Shown here: one piece after another, positions 26,367 to 35,028 of the stretch
How positions within the stretch are numbered: position 1 is the first letter of the stretch
Layout of the letters: each line of letters opens with the position of its first letter
From: Opitutus sp. ER46
Lineage (GTDB): Bacteria; Verrucomicrobiota; Verrucomicrobiia; Opitutales; Opitutaceae
Direction: 5' to 3'
DNA length: 64,000 bases
NCBI RefSeq assembly: GCF_003054705.1
Contig: NZ_QAYX01000025.1
Coordinates: 682,001-746,000, forward strand
Made by a program: the position numbers and the translations under genes
Notes under the pieces: model-generated
Told to the model about the DNA's origin: nothing
The model's input: only the letters and a program-made list of their open reading frames with translations
The model's database searches: none

Positions 26367-26443
26367 GGACCCTTAGCTCAGTTGGTTAGAGCGTTTCCTT
26401 GACATGGAAAAGGTCACTGGTTCGAGTCCAGTAGGGTCCACCA
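26367..26443 (+). tRNA. tRNA-Val (anticodon GAC)
   Basis: A complete cloverleaf: acceptor GGACCCT pairs with AGGGTCC, the D-arm has AGCTCAGTTGGTTAGAGC, and anticodon stem TTTCC/GGAAA encloses loop TTGACAT with anticodon GAC at 26401-26403. The T-arm has CTGGTTCGAGTCCAG. Discriminator A is followed by an encoded CCA (26441-26443). No integrase or duplicated 3' end nearby suggests an attachment site. Confidence 0.96.
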
Positions 26444-26450
26444 TTCGCCT

Positions 26451-26490
26451 AAAGCCGCTAACATAAATAGGTTAGCGGCTTTGCTGTTTT
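26451..26490 (+). terminator. Terminator after tRNA-Val
   Basis: A perfect 12-bp stem, AAAGCCGCTAAC (26451-26462) with GTTAGCGGCTTT (26471-26482), 8-base AT-rich loop, followed by GCTGTTTT. It lies 7 bases after the CCA end. Confidence 0.85.
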
Positions 26491-26598
26491 CTGGGTTACG
26501 CGTCGCCGCGACGTTGGAAAATCGTCATCGCGACCGGTGGATTTGCCTGATTTCCCCCGGTGGAGATGGCCCTGTCCCCGGAGGCGATCGGCGCGGGC

Positions 26599-27972
26599 TT
26601 ACTGCAGTCGCAGGCGCGATTCGACGTCGGCGCCGTGGGCGGCGGCTTGGGCCTTCTTCACGATGGCGTCGCGCACGGACTCGTTGGGCGCGTGGCCGCG
26701 GAGGAAGACCTTCCCGTCTTCGGGCGCGACGGTGACGTCGACGCGTGCGAGTTCGGGATCAGAGTCGAGGGCCTGCCGCACGGCTTGGACGCTCTTGATG
26801 AGGGAGGGCTCTCCGGGCGGTGTCTGGTCGGCGCTGGTCTGGCCGGTCGGAGTGAGCCCGGGCGTTTGCGTGCCGAGGTCGGCCGCGGCGCTGTTGTGGG
26901 GCGTGGTGGACGCCACGCTACCCGCGGCGGCGGTGTGGCCGCTGGCGGTTGACGCGGCCGCTGACGCGCTCGAGTCCTGCGCGCGACTCCCATTGGAGGC
27001 AGATGGCGCGCCGAGCGGGGACGGAGCGGTGGGATTGCTTTCCACGAGGGTCGCGGCATCGGGGGCGGTCGAGATTCGTCCGGTGTAGGTGCGGCTCGCG
27101 AAGGTGAGCTTCCGCAGGTCGCCGGGCGGCAGATCGGCGACGAGCGCGGCCTTGGTGCCGGTTGGAATGGTCACCCGCTCAAGCGAGACCGCGAAGACCG
27201 GGTCGGTCGGATCGCTGTTCTCGGTCTTCATCAGCAGGGCGGCGGTGCTGCCGTGTTGGGGCACGAGCACGCCCTCGATGTTGCCGATCACGTTGCCGCC
27301 GGCCTGCACGTTGCGGTCCTTGAGCTTCGTGGCGCGGACCACCGCGTCGTACGGCGAACGCGCGGCGCCGTCGGCGGAAACAACTTTGTCCTCCTCGAAC
27401 TGCTCCTCATCGATCTTCGGCAGTCGGTCGAGGTCGGCGCGCGCGAGGGGCAGGGTGTAGCCGTCGTCGGGATTCGAGGCGGGTTTCAACTGTTCGAACG
27501 GCACGCGATGGAGCGTGTCGCCGATGCCGAGGGCGCCGCCGGTGGAGATCACCGCGAAACGCACCTTGCCGGAGACCGGTTCGATGAGGAAGTCCTTCAA
27601 CGTGCCGATTTCGTCGCCGTCCCGGCTGCGGACCTTGCGGCCGGCGAGCTTGTCGGCGGACCACTTGCGGTCGTCGTCGCTGGCGACGCGGAGCGACTGG
27701 TTGGTCGGTTGAAAGGCGGGATCCGCCGGGCTTACCCGCTCGGCGGCCGTGAGCGGCGCGTCATTGGGACGAACCTGGCCGTCGGCGGCAGGATCGGCAG
27801 GTACTGCGGACGGTGACCGGCCGGAGGTCGGACCCTGCGCCTGAGGCGAGGCAGACGACGACGGCGGCGAAGACGAAGGTGGGGTGGAGGACTGGGCGGC
27901 AGCGGACGCGACGAAGACCGCCAGGGCGGCCGCGGCGAGACTGCCGACGAGGGAAACGGAGGGAGTTTTCAT
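26599..27972 (-). CDS. Secreted PRC-barrel and BON domain protein
   Basis: 457 residues from ATG 27972, chosen because a signal peptide (about 1-26, ending SAAA) follows directly. Order: a Ser/Pro/Ala-rich region (27-70); a PRC-barrel (about 90-175, WSADKLAGRKVRSRDGDEIG and DTLHRVPFEQL); a second PRC-like segment (about 205-275, AVVRATKLKDRNVQ and GNIEGVLVP); a long Ala/Ser/Thr linker; and a C-terminal BON domain (about 390-457, VDVTVAPEDGKVFLRGHAP). BON domains associate with membranes and PRC-barrels mediate binding; the combination suggests an envelope or osmotic-stress protein. Monocistronic, toward the tRNA terminator. No precise function is known. Confidence 0.78.
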   Translation of the reverse strand: MKTPSVSLVGSLAAAALAVFVASAAAQSSTPPSSSPPSSSASPQAQGPTSGRSPSAVPADPAADGQVRPNDAPLTAAERVSPADPAFQPTNQSLRVASDDDRKWSADKLAGRKVRSRDGDEIGTLKDFLIEPVSGKVRFAVISTGGALGIGDTLHRVPFEQLKPASNPDDGYTLPLARADLDRLPKIDEEQFEEDKVVSADGAARSPYDAVVRATKLKDRNVQAGGNVIGNIEGVLVPQHGSTAALLMKTENSDPTDPVFAVSLERVTIPTGTKAALVADLPPGDLRKLTFASRTYTGRISTAPDAATLVESNPTAPSPLGAPSASNGSRAQDSSASAAASTASGHTAAAGSVASTTPHNSAAADLGTQTPGLTPTGQTSADQTPPGEPSLIKSVQAVRQALDSDPELARVDVTVAPEDGKVFLRGHAPNESVRDAIVKKAQAAAHGADVESRLRLQ

Positions 27973-28150
27973 GATTCGAGCGCCGCGGACCATGGCTGGG
28001 CACCCCATGCTCTCCCGCTGGGGACCGCGCCGGCCGCTGGCGTTGCCATCGTCAGGCGCTCGGCGGCTTGGTGCCGGCCGCGCCGCGAGAATTCCGCCGG
28101 GCGACTGCGCTCTCGAAGGTTACGCGAGTTGGGCCGCGCCGGGAACCCGG

Positions 28151-29314
28151 TTACGGGCTGCCGTCGAGCCAGCGAAGGGCCTCGGCGAACGTGGCCGCCG
28201 GCGTCTCATCGTGGCCGAGCTCGGGAACCTCAAACCCCTTCGTCGCGAACCCGAGCTCATTCCATTGGGTGACCGAGCGCTGCACATGGACGAAATTCGG
28301 GTCGCGCGTGCCGCTCACGAACGCGATGCGCAGGCCGCTGCCGGCGAGCAGCCGGAGTTGCGGCTCCGCCAGGAACGGGAGCTCGCTGGCCCAGCGGCGA
28401 TGGTCCGCGGTGCGTACGGGCAGAAGGTAAACGCCGCGACTGCGGATGACGGCCCCGCGGAACAGTTCGGGAAAGAGGAGCGCCAGCTCGGCGGCGATCA
28501 TGGCTCCGCCCGAGAAGCCGCCGGCGTAGATGCGGCGCTCGTCGATCCGATAGAGCTGCCGGACGGTCGTGAGCGCATCGAGGGCGAGGAGGCAGCGGCG
28601 CACCGAATGCGCGTCGTTGCCGGCGCGATAGGGCGAAACCCAGATCAGCCGGCGCTCATCGCAGACCGCGGCGTACTCGCGGGGAAAGCCGCCGGCCGCC
28701 ACGGGACGCACGTCGACGCAGACACCAAACGCCTCCCGGCCCGTGTAGGCGGGCGGCACGTACAGGAACGCCGCCTGGGTTCCGGGCGCGTACTCCAGGG
28801 CGAGGGCGGGCTCGACGGGTTCGGTCTTGTCTTGCGCCGCATAGGCTGCCCAGGCGCGACGGGCGTCGCCCGTGAAGTAGCCGGCGAGATTCGAGTGGAG
28901 CCGGGTGGTGAGCCGGAGCTGCGGCACGATGCCGACAGCCGGCGCGCCCAGCGGCTGGAGCAGCGGTTCGGGGCGGGCGCCGCGTCGCGTGGCGGCGGGC
29001 GCAAGCAGGGCGGAGTTCGACAACGGCTCCGGGGACTCCGGCGCGGTCGCGGGAGTACTGGACGGCTCGCCCCGGCGCCGGCGCTCGAGCCACTCCGCCA
29101 TGGCCCGGTCGAACTCGGCGACCTTGCCGTCGCGAAACGTGATCGCGCCCTGGGGAAAGGTGAGCCGTTTGCGCGGGCCCGCGACGATCGAGCCCGTGGG
29201 CGCGCCGAGCTCCGCCAGAACCTGGGCCTCCGAATCGCCGAGCGCGACGTCCGCCCGCCCGAGGCAGGGCGCGAGCAGCGCGCAGAGGAGCAGGACTCGA
29301 CGAAGAGGACGCAT
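28151..29314 (-). CDS. Secreted alpha/beta hydrolase (esterase/PHB-depolymerase-like)
   Basis: 387 residues with a signal peptide (about 1-21, ending GRA). The N-terminal 80 residues resemble a small SmpA/OmlA-like fold (LGDSEAQVLAELGAPTGS). A low-complexity linker leads to the hydrolase. Nucleophile Ser268 lies in IYAGGFSGGAMIA; the likely acid is Asp338 in SGTRDPN and the base His368 in ELGHDE. Spacing and GxSxG fit the dienelactone/PHB-depolymerase group. The substrate is unknown. A large nested inverted repeat lies 150 bp upstream of the start and may control it. Confidence 0.78.
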   Translation of the reverse strand: MRPLRRVLLLCALLAPCLGRADVALGDSEAQVLAELGAPTGSIVAGPRKRLTFPQGAITFRDGKVAEFDRAMAEWLERRRRGEPSSTPATAPESPEPLSNSALLAPAATRRGARPEPLLQPLGAPAVGIVPQLRLTTRLHSNLAGYFTGDARRAWAAYAAQDKTEPVEPALALEYAPGTQAAFLYVPPAYTGREAFGVCVDVRPVAAGGFPREYAAVCDERRLIWVSPYRAGNDAHSVRRCLLALDALTTVRQLYRIDERRIYAGGFSGGAMIAAELALLFPELFRGAVIRSRGVYLLPVRTADHRRWASELPFLAEPQLRLLAGSGLRIAFVSGTRDPNFVHVQRSVTQWNELGFATKGFEVPELGHDETPAATFAEALRWLDGSP

Positions 29315-29464
29315 GAGCTGGGAACGGCGCGGCCCAACCTAGGCCGCGACGCCGGAACTCTTGGCGGCCATAGCGGGTGCCGACGACGCGAAAGGCGAGG
29401 CCACCTGCGCGATTCACGAGCTCTGAACACGGCGGCCGGCGCCCGTTCGGTGGGTACCGAAACG
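29315..29464. other. Intergenic region upstream of the secreted hydrolase
   Basis: Part of a 306-bp gap between two minus-strand genes. Apart from the inverted repeat at 29465-29527 nothing was recognised: no coding frame, RNA or clear promoter boxes. Confidence 0.4.
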
Positions 29465-29527
29465 GAGATAACTAGCCAAATCTGGCTAGTTACAGGCGAT
29501 AACTAGCCAGATTTGGCTAGTTATCTC
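29465..29527. repeat. Nested 28-bp perfect inverted repeat with four CTAGCC/GGCTAG half-sites
   Basis: Arms 29465-29492 and 29500-29527 are exact reverse complements, spacer CAGGCGA. Each arm is itself a dyad: AACTAGCC-N6-GGCTAGTT at 29470-29491 and again at 29501-29522. The two dyads start 31 bp apart, about three helical turns, which suits two regulator dimers on one DNA face. No T-run follows, so it is not an ordinary terminator. It lies downstream of the MFS gene and about 150 bp upstream of the secreted hydrolase, both on the minus strand. Confidence 0.9.
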
Positions 29528-29620
29528 AGGCAGCATCCCTTGCCGCGGGGCTGGTCTGCTTCCGCTGTTGGCGCCCGTGGACGCAGCGGGGCCCACACCG
29601 ACGGCAACCCTGCGACGACG

Positions 29621-31159
29621 CTATTCGATCGCGGCGCTGAGTTCGGTGTCGCCCGAACGATGGTTCGGATGGCGCATCAGCAGCACCAGCGGCAGCGCGG
29701 CGAGCGCGACGACGAGCATCACGCGAAAATCAGCGAGGTAAGCCAGGAGGGTCGCCTGCTGCGTGACGAGCCGGTCCAGCAGTGCGCGGCCGGTGTCGGT
29801 CGTAACATCGAGCGTGGCCGGCAGCTGCTGCATGGGCAGCCGGAAGGGCGAGATATGCTCCGCCAGCGTGGCGTGCGATTGCCGGGCGTATTGGCCCAGG
29901 AGAAAGATCACGACCGAGATGCCGATGCTCGACCCGAGGTTGCGCGACAGGCTGTAGAGCGCGGTGCCGGCGGTCCGGAGGTCGGCGGGCAGCGTGGCGA
30001 ACGTCATCGTGCTCAAGGGCACGAAGAGGAAGCCCAGCCCGAGACCCTGGATTACGCCGCTCGTGATCAACATGGTGGACGTCACGTCGAGTGAGAACCG
30101 GCTCATCTGCCAGAGCGCGAGCGCGGTGAGCAGCAGCCCGACCGCCACGAGTCCGCGCGGGTCGACGCGCGTCACCAGGCGCCCGACGAGCATCATCGCG
30201 AGCATGGTGCCCATGCCGCGCGGCGCCAGGAGCATGCCGGCGCGCATCACCGGGTACTGCAGGAGCGATTGCAGGAACGGCGTGAGGAGGGCGAGCGTGG
30301 CCAGGAGAATGATGCCGACGACGAAGATGAAGACCATGCCCGTGACGAAGTTCCGGTCGCGGAAGAGCCGCATGTCGAGGAAGGGGCGTTCGGCGGTCAG
30401 GCTGTGCGTCACGAACAGGTAGGCGCCGAGGACCGACAGCGCGGCCTCGATCACGATCTCGGGGGAGTCGAACCACTCGAGCTGTTCCCCGCGGTCGAGC
30501 AGCATCTGCAGCGAGCCGATTGCCAGCGCGAGCGTGAGGAAGCCGAACCAGTCGAAGTACAACCCGCGCTTGGGTTCGCCGCGGTGCAGGTAGGCCGAGA
30601 GCCCGAGGAAGGTGAGGATGCCGACCGGCAGGTTGATGTAGAACACCCAGCGCCAGTTGTAGGTCTCGGTCAGCCAGCCGCCGAGGGTCGGCCCCAGGAT
30701 CGGGCCCACCATCACGCCCACGCCCCACATCGCCATGGCGGCGCCGTGTTTTTCGCGCGGATACTCGTCCAGCAGGACGGCCTGCGAGAGCGGCACGAGC
30801 GTGGCGCCGAAGACGCCCTGCAGGAGGCGGTAGAACACCATCTGCCCGAGCGACATCGCCAGGCCGCACAGCACGGAGGCGAGGGTGAAGCCGACGACCG
30901 AAACCAGGAACAGGTTCTTGCGGCCGAGCCGCGCCGAGAGCCAGCCGGTCGCCGGCATCATGATTGCGGCCGACACGATGTACGACGTGAGCACCAGGTT
31001 GATCTGGTCCTGCGACGCCGAGAGGCTGCTCTGCATGTAAGGCAGCGCCACGTTGGCGATCGTGGTGTCGAGCGCTTGCATGATGGTCGCGAGCATCACG
31101 CAGAGCGTGATGGCGCCGCGGTGCGAGGGTGCGGCGCTGGCGGGAGCGGCGGCGTGCAT
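29621..31159 (-). CDS. EmrB/QacA-type MFS drug exporter (DHA2 family)
   Basis: A 512-residue inner-membrane proton antiporter with about 14 predicted TM segments, the DHA2 count. Typical motifs are ALDTTIANVALPYMQ in TM1, WLSARLGRKNLFL (motif A), LLQGVFGATLVPLSQAVLLD (motif B/C region) and MVGPILGPTLGGWLTE (motif C). It begins 4 bases after the stop of the EmrA-like gene, in a TetR-EmrA-EmrB operon. Likely exports hydrophobic toxicants across both membranes with the EmrA partner and an outer-membrane channel encoded elsewhere. Confidence 0.9.
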   Translation of the reverse strand: MHAAAPASAAPSHRGAITLCVMLATIMQALDTTIANVALPYMQSSLSASQDQINLVLTSYIVSAAIMMPATGWLSARLGRKNLFLVSVVGFTLASVLCGLAMSLGQMVFYRLLQGVFGATLVPLSQAVLLDEYPREKHGAAMAMWGVGVMVGPILGPTLGGWLTETYNWRWVFYINLPVGILTFLGLSAYLHRGEPKRGLYFDWFGFLTLALAIGSLQMLLDRGEQLEWFDSPEIVIEAALSVLGAYLFVTHSLTAERPFLDMRLFRDRNFVTGMVFIFVVGIILLATLALLTPFLQSLLQYPVMRAGMLLAPRGMGTMLAMMLVGRLVTRVDPRGLVAVGLLLTALALWQMSRFSLDVTSTMLITSGVIQGLGLGFLFVPLSTMTFATLPADLRTAGTALYSLSRNLGSSIGISVVIFLLGQYARQSHATLAEHISPFRLPMQQLPATLDVTTDTGRALLDRLVTQQATLLAYLADFRVMLVVALAALPLVLLMRHPNHRSGDTELSAAIE

Positions 31160-31163
31160 CGGC

Positions 31164-32258
31164 TCAGCCGCGACGGTCGGCGCCGAACAGCTGCGTCAGG
31201 TCGTGCAGCGAACGCAGGTGGCCGGTGTCGATGCTGACTTCCGCGCTCATGCCCGCGCGCAGCGGGTGGGCGGGATCGGAGGTGTCGAGGCGCACGCGGA
31301 CGGGGATCCGCTGCACGGTCTTCACCCAGTTGCCCGAGGCGTTCTGCGTCGGGATCAGGGCGAACTCCGCGCCCGTGGCCGGACCGACGTCGGCGACGTG
31401 GCCCTGCCAGTGAAAATGCGGGTAGGTGTCGACCTCGATGTCGACCGGGTCACCGGATTTCAAATACGTGAGCTCGGTCTCCTTGAGGTTGGCCTCGATC
31501 CAGACGTGGTCGGTGGCCACGAGGGCGAAGGCCGCCTGGGCGGGCTGGAGGTAGCGGCCGACGGGCAGATTGCTGACGTTGGCGACGACGCCGGCGATTG
31601 GGGCGACGACGACGGTGTGCCGCAGGTCACGCTCGGCCTTGGCGAGCTGGGCTTGGGCGGCGAGCACGCGGGGATTCTGTTCATCGGCGGCGTCCGCGCC
31701 GCCGAGGGAGGCGAGCGTGGTGGCGGCGTCGCGTTCGAGGACAGCGATGCGGCGCGTGGCGGCGTCGAGCGCGTGGCGGGCGCGGTCGACGTCGGCGTCG
31801 GGCGCGACGTGGGTGGCGCTCAGGGCTTCCTGGCGCTGGAGCTCGCGCTGGGCAAAGGCGGCCTGTTCGCGCGCCTCGTCGATGGCGGCGAGCTTCTGGC
31901 GGTAGCTGCCGCGGAGGGTGGCGAGCTCGAGGCGCACGGCGCTCAGCTGGGCGCGGGCCTGGGTGACGGCGATGCGGTAGGGCTCGTCGTCGAGCCGGAA
32001 GAGGACCTGTCCCGGCGTGACGTGCTGGTTGTCGCGGACGGAGACCTCTTTCACCGCGCCGGCGATCTCGGCGGTGACCGTGAGCTTGTCGGCGCGTACG
32101 TAGGCGTTGTCGCTGGTGACGACGCGGCCGCCGTGCAGATAGGCGAAGAGTCCGCCGGCAAGCAGGACGACCGGTCCAGCGACGAGCAGGATCCGCCGGC
32201 GCAGGCGCGAGCCGCGCGAGCGGGCGGGTGATTTGGAAGTGGGAGCGTGCGTAGACAT
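31164..32258 (-). CDS. EmrA/HlyD-family membrane-fusion protein
   Basis: 364 residues. One N-terminal TM segment (about 22-43) follows a Ser/Arg-rich cytoplasmic tail. The first lipoyl half contains AEIAGAVKEVSVRDNQHVTPGQVLF. A long coiled-coil hairpin (about 100-195) is followed by the second lipoyl half VVAPIAGVVANVSNLPVG. The C-terminal barrel has HVWIEANLKETELTYLKSGDPVDIEVD, the EmrA signature. Operon partner of the downstream MFS exporter. Confidence 0.9.
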   Translation of the reverse strand: MSTHAPTSKSPARSRGSRLRRRILLVAGPVVLLAGGLFAYLHGGRVVTSDNAYVRADKLTVTAEIAGAVKEVSVRDNQHVTPGQVLFRLDDEPYRIAVTQARAQLSAVRLELATLRGSYRQKLAAIDEAREQAAFAQRELQRQEALSATHVAPDADVDRARHALDAATRRIAVLERDAATTLASLGGADAADEQNPRVLAAQAQLAKAERDLRHTVVVAPIAGVVANVSNLPVGRYLQPAQAAFALVATDHVWIEANLKETELTYLKSGDPVDIEVDTYPHFHWQGHVADVGPATGAEFALIPTQNASGNWVKTVQRIPVRVRLDTSDPAHPLRAGMSAEVSIDTGHLRSLHDLTQLFGADRRG

Positions 32259-32312
32259 GGAAAGGGAAGGCGGTGGGCGGTGGCCGGACCGGGAGGGGCC
32301 CGCGGCGGGCGT

Positions 32313-32939
32313 TTAGCCGCGCGTGGCCGGCAAGGAGGCGCCGTGTGCGACCAGGTCGACGGCAGCCTCGAGATAACGCTGGGCGCTGTACTCCAGACGG
32401 TGGTCGGCGTTCGCGCGCCGCAGCACGCCGGTGAAGATCATGCCGGCGAACAGGTCGGCCAGCAGCGTGGATGGCAGGTCCGGGCGGAGTTCGCCGGCGG
32501 CTTGCGCCGCCTCGAGCCGGGCGAGCAGGGCGGTTTTCACCGGGGCGAAGATCCCGCGGAAGACCTGTTTTTCCTGGTCGCGGTGGCGGTGCTGGATCTC
32601 GCCGAGCATGGTGCGCACGAGCGGCAGGTTATGCTTGAGCAGCTTTTCGTAGCGGCGGGCGTGCGCCAAAAGGTCGGCGCGCAGATCGGCCGTGGCCGGC
32701 GGCGCGACATCGGGCTCCGGCTGGTCGTCGCCAAAATTCTGGCCGATGACCGCGGCCAGCACGCCGTCCTTGGACTGAAAGTGGCGGAACAAGGTGACCT
32801 CATTGACCCCGGCCTCCTCGGCGATCGCGCGCGTTGTCGCCCCTGCGAGCCCCTGGCGGGCGAACACCCGCGCCGCGGCGGCAATGAGCCGGTTGCGGGT
32901 GTCGGCGGGCGAGGCAGGACGATGGATGGAGGCAGGCAT
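32313..32939 (-). CDS. TetR-family repressor of the efflux operon
   Basis: 208 residues from ATG 32939. The N-terminal helix-turn-helix reads TRNRLIAAAARVFARQGLAG, then ATTRAIAEEAGVNEVTLFRH and FQSKDGVLAAVI, the canonical TetR layout. The C-terminal ligand domain is helical and not recognisable to a subfamily. A perfect 20-bp palindrome overlaps the start codon, which argues for autorepression. The gene is first in the operon, 54 bp before the EmrA-like gene. ATG 32957 would be an alternative start, also inside the palindrome. Confidence 0.88.
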   Translation of the reverse strand: MPASIHRPASPADTRNRLIAAAARVFARQGLAGATTRAIAEEAGVNEVTLFRHFQSKDGVLAAVIGQNFGDDQPEPDVAPPATADLRADLLAHARRYEKLLKHNLPLVRTMLGEIQHRHRDQEKQVFRGIFAPVKTALLARLEAAQAAGELRPDLPSTLLADLFAGMIFTGVLRRANADHRLEYSAQRYLEAAVDLVAHGASLPATRG

Positions 32940-32957
32940 GCAAGTGAACACTTGCAT
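32938..32957. promoter_or_regulatory. Palindromic TetR operator
   Basis: A perfect 20-bp palindrome: ATGCAAGTG (32938-32946), AA, CACTTGCAT (32949-32957). It overlaps the translation start of the TetR gene. Size and symmetry are typical of TetR-dimer sites. Confidence 0.75.
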
Positions 32958-33364
32958 CGATGCCCGCGGCCGCAAGCGGCCACGAGAGAATTCTTGGCGG
33001 CGGCTCAGCTATAAGCCGGAGGTTGGGCGGGGGCGGTCGGTCCTGAAAACGCTGACGGTCTGAAACCTGCGCGTGGCGGGGTGGGGGCCCGCCGTGCGCG
33101 GGTCCGAGGGCGGCACGCCTCCGGGGAGTGGCAGGCGGGTGAGCAAAGGCACTAGAAATCACGTAAACGACCAAATGACGGGCAAATGCGCGAGTGTTGG
33201 GGAATCAAAAACGTGGCGCGCAGAGGTCGCAGCCGGAATCCAGTTGGTATCCAGAGTCCATTACAGCAACGCGACCGCGCGGCCCATCCCGCCGCGACCA
33301 CGCTCGGGCGGCTTTGGTTGCCGCGGCGCTTGAAAGCGCGCCGGATTTTGGCCTCATCGCTCGC
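32958..33364. other. Intergenic region between tetR and recN
   Basis: 407 bp between divergent genes. An AT-richer patch at about 33143-33220 is the likeliest place for the recN promoter, but no convincing -35/-10 pair or SOS box was recognised. TATAGC on the minus strand near 33008-33013 is a possible -10 for tetR. No coding frame was judged real. Confidence 0.4.
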
Positions 33365-35026
33365 ATGCTCCAGACCCTCCGGATCCGTAATCTCGCGCTG
33401 CTTGAGGAAGTGTCGCTCGATTTCGAGGCGGGGTTCACCGCGGTGACCGGCGAGACCGGTGCGGGCAAGAGCATCCTGCTCGGGGCCTTGAGTCTGCTGG
33501 CGGGGGAGCGGGCGGACAAGACGGTCATTCGCCAGGGCGCGCCGGCCTGTGAGGTCGAGGCGTCGCTGTACTTCGAGTCGCCGCGGAAGATCGACGCCGT
33601 CCTCGCCAGCCTGGAGCTTCCGCCCTCGGAGGACGGGCTCGTGATTCTCAAACGCAGCCTCCCGCGCGAAAGGGCTCCCCGCATCAGCGTCAACGGCAGC
33701 CTCACGACCCTCGCGGCACTGCAGCGGTTGGGCGAGCACTGGATCGATTTCCACGGTCCGAGCGAGCCGCGCCGGCTGCTCAAGACGAACTGCCAGCTGG
33801 AGTTGCTGGACCTGTTTGCCCGGGCTGGCGCCGAAGTCGCGGCCTACCAGGAACAGTATCGCCGCTGGCGGGAGCGTGTCGCGGAGCGTCAGCGCATCAC
33901 CGAGGAGACGAAGCTGTCGCCGGACCAGGTGGAGTTTTTGCGGGCCCAGCTCGCCAAGATCGAGGAGCTGGAGCTGACCGATGAGGCCATCGACAGCTTG
34001 GAGCGTGATTTTCAGCGGATGAATCGGGCGCAGGAGCTGATCGACCTGGCGTCGACGCTGTCCGACGGGCTGGCGGGCGAGGATGGTGTCGAAACGCGCG
34101 TGGCGGAGCTGCTCCGCGTGGCGCGCCAGCTCGAAGGCATCGACGCCGCGAGCAAGCCGCTGGCGGACCGACTCGCGTCGGTCTCGGTGGAATTGAACGA
34201 CCTGGGCGCCGAGTTCTCGTCCCTGGGCCAACAGTTGCAGTTCGACCCGGAACAGGCGGAGACCATCACGGCGCGGATGAACACGTGGCTCGAACTCAAG
34301 CGGCGTCATGGCCGCGACGTGGCGGCAGTGATCGCCGCGCGCGACGACATGCGCCGCCGGCTCGAGGTGCAGGGCGATCTGGAAGGCACACTTGCACGGC
34401 TCGACCAGGAGATCGCGACGGCGGAGCGGGCGGCGCGGAAGGCGGCGCAGGAACTGCGTGCCCGCCGTGAGAAGGCGGCAAAGGAACTTGCGAGGACTGC
34501 GGCCAAGGGAATCGCGCAGCTCGGGTTCAAGAAGGCCGATTTTCAGGTGAAGATCGTGCCGCTGTCGCAGCTGGGGCCGGCGGGCGATTGCGAGGTTGAG
34601 TTTCTCTTCTCGCCCAATGTGGGTGAGGCGGCGCTCCCGCTGCAGCGGATCGCGTCCAGCGGTGAACTGGCGCGCGTGATGTTGGCGCTGAAAACCGTGC
34701 TCGCCGACCTCGACGATGTGCCTCTGCTGGTGTTCGACGAAGTCGACGCCAACGTCGGCGGTGAGATCGGCCGGGTGGTGGGGGAGAAGATGGCCGGCAT
34801 CGCGCAAAATCACCAGGTCCTGTGCGTCACGCATCTGCCGCAGGTGGCAGCGCAGGCCACGTGTCATCTCGTCGTGACCAAGGACCAGTCGAAGGACCGC
34901 GCGGTGGTTGAGATCGAGGCGATCCAGGCGAGCCGCAAGGCGCGCGTCAGCGAGCTGGCCCGCATGCTCGGCGACCGTACCGCGAAGAGCGCCCAGGCGC
35001 ACGCCGAGGAACTGCTCGGGCGGTGA
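33365..35026 (+). CDS. recN: DNA repair protein RecN
   Basis: A 553-residue SMC-like ATPase for double-strand-break repair. It starts MLQTLRIRNLALLEEVSLDF, with Walker A TGETGAGKSIL at about 28-38. Two coiled-coil arms flank a central region (about 160-370). The ABC signature is ASSGELARVMLALK, and Walker B is LLVFDEVDANVGG. The C terminus has HLPQVAAQATCHLVV. Length matches the family. ATG 33365 was chosen because the conserved N terminus begins there; earlier in-frame codons have no family similarity. Confidence 0.95.
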   Translation: MLQTLRIRNLALLEEVSLDFEAGFTAVTGETGAGKSILLGALSLLAGERADKTVIRQGAPACEVEASLYFESPRKIDAVLASLELPPSEDGLVILKRSLPRERAPRISVNGSLTTLAALQRLGEHWIDFHGPSEPRRLLKTNCQLELLDLFARAGAEVAAYQEQYRRWRERVAERQRITEETKLSPDQVEFLRAQLAKIEELELTDEAIDSLERDFQRMNRAQELIDLASTLSDGLAGEDGVETRVAELLRVARQLEGIDAASKPLADRLASVSVELNDLGAEFSSLGQQLQFDPEQAETITARMNTWLELKRRHGRDVAAVIAARDDMRRRLEVQGDLEGTLARLDQEIATAERAARKAAQELRARREKAAKELARTAAKGIAQLGFKKADFQVKIVPLSQLGPAGDCEVEFLFSPNVGEAALPLQRIASSGELARVMLALKTVLADLDDVPLLVFDEVDANVGGEIGRVVGEKMAGIAQNHQVLCVTHLPQVAAQATCHLVVTKDQSKDRAVVEIEAIQASRKARVSELARMLGDRTAKSAQAHAEELLGR

Positions 35027-35028
35027 GG

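Noticed and set aside
26367-26490. tRNA-Val as the attachment site of an integrated element
   Set aside because: No integrase, no duplicated tRNA 3' end and only ordinary chromosomal genes on both sides; a normal terminator follows.
29465-29527. Nested inverted repeat read as a Rho-independent terminator for the MFS gene
   Set aside because: No T-run on either strand, and the regular dyad substructure with 31-bp phasing fits protein binding better, though a role in ending transcription is not excluded.
33152-35002. 616-codon minus-strand open frame opposite recN
   Set aside because: Shadow of RecN, whose Walker and signature motifs are intact on the plus strand.
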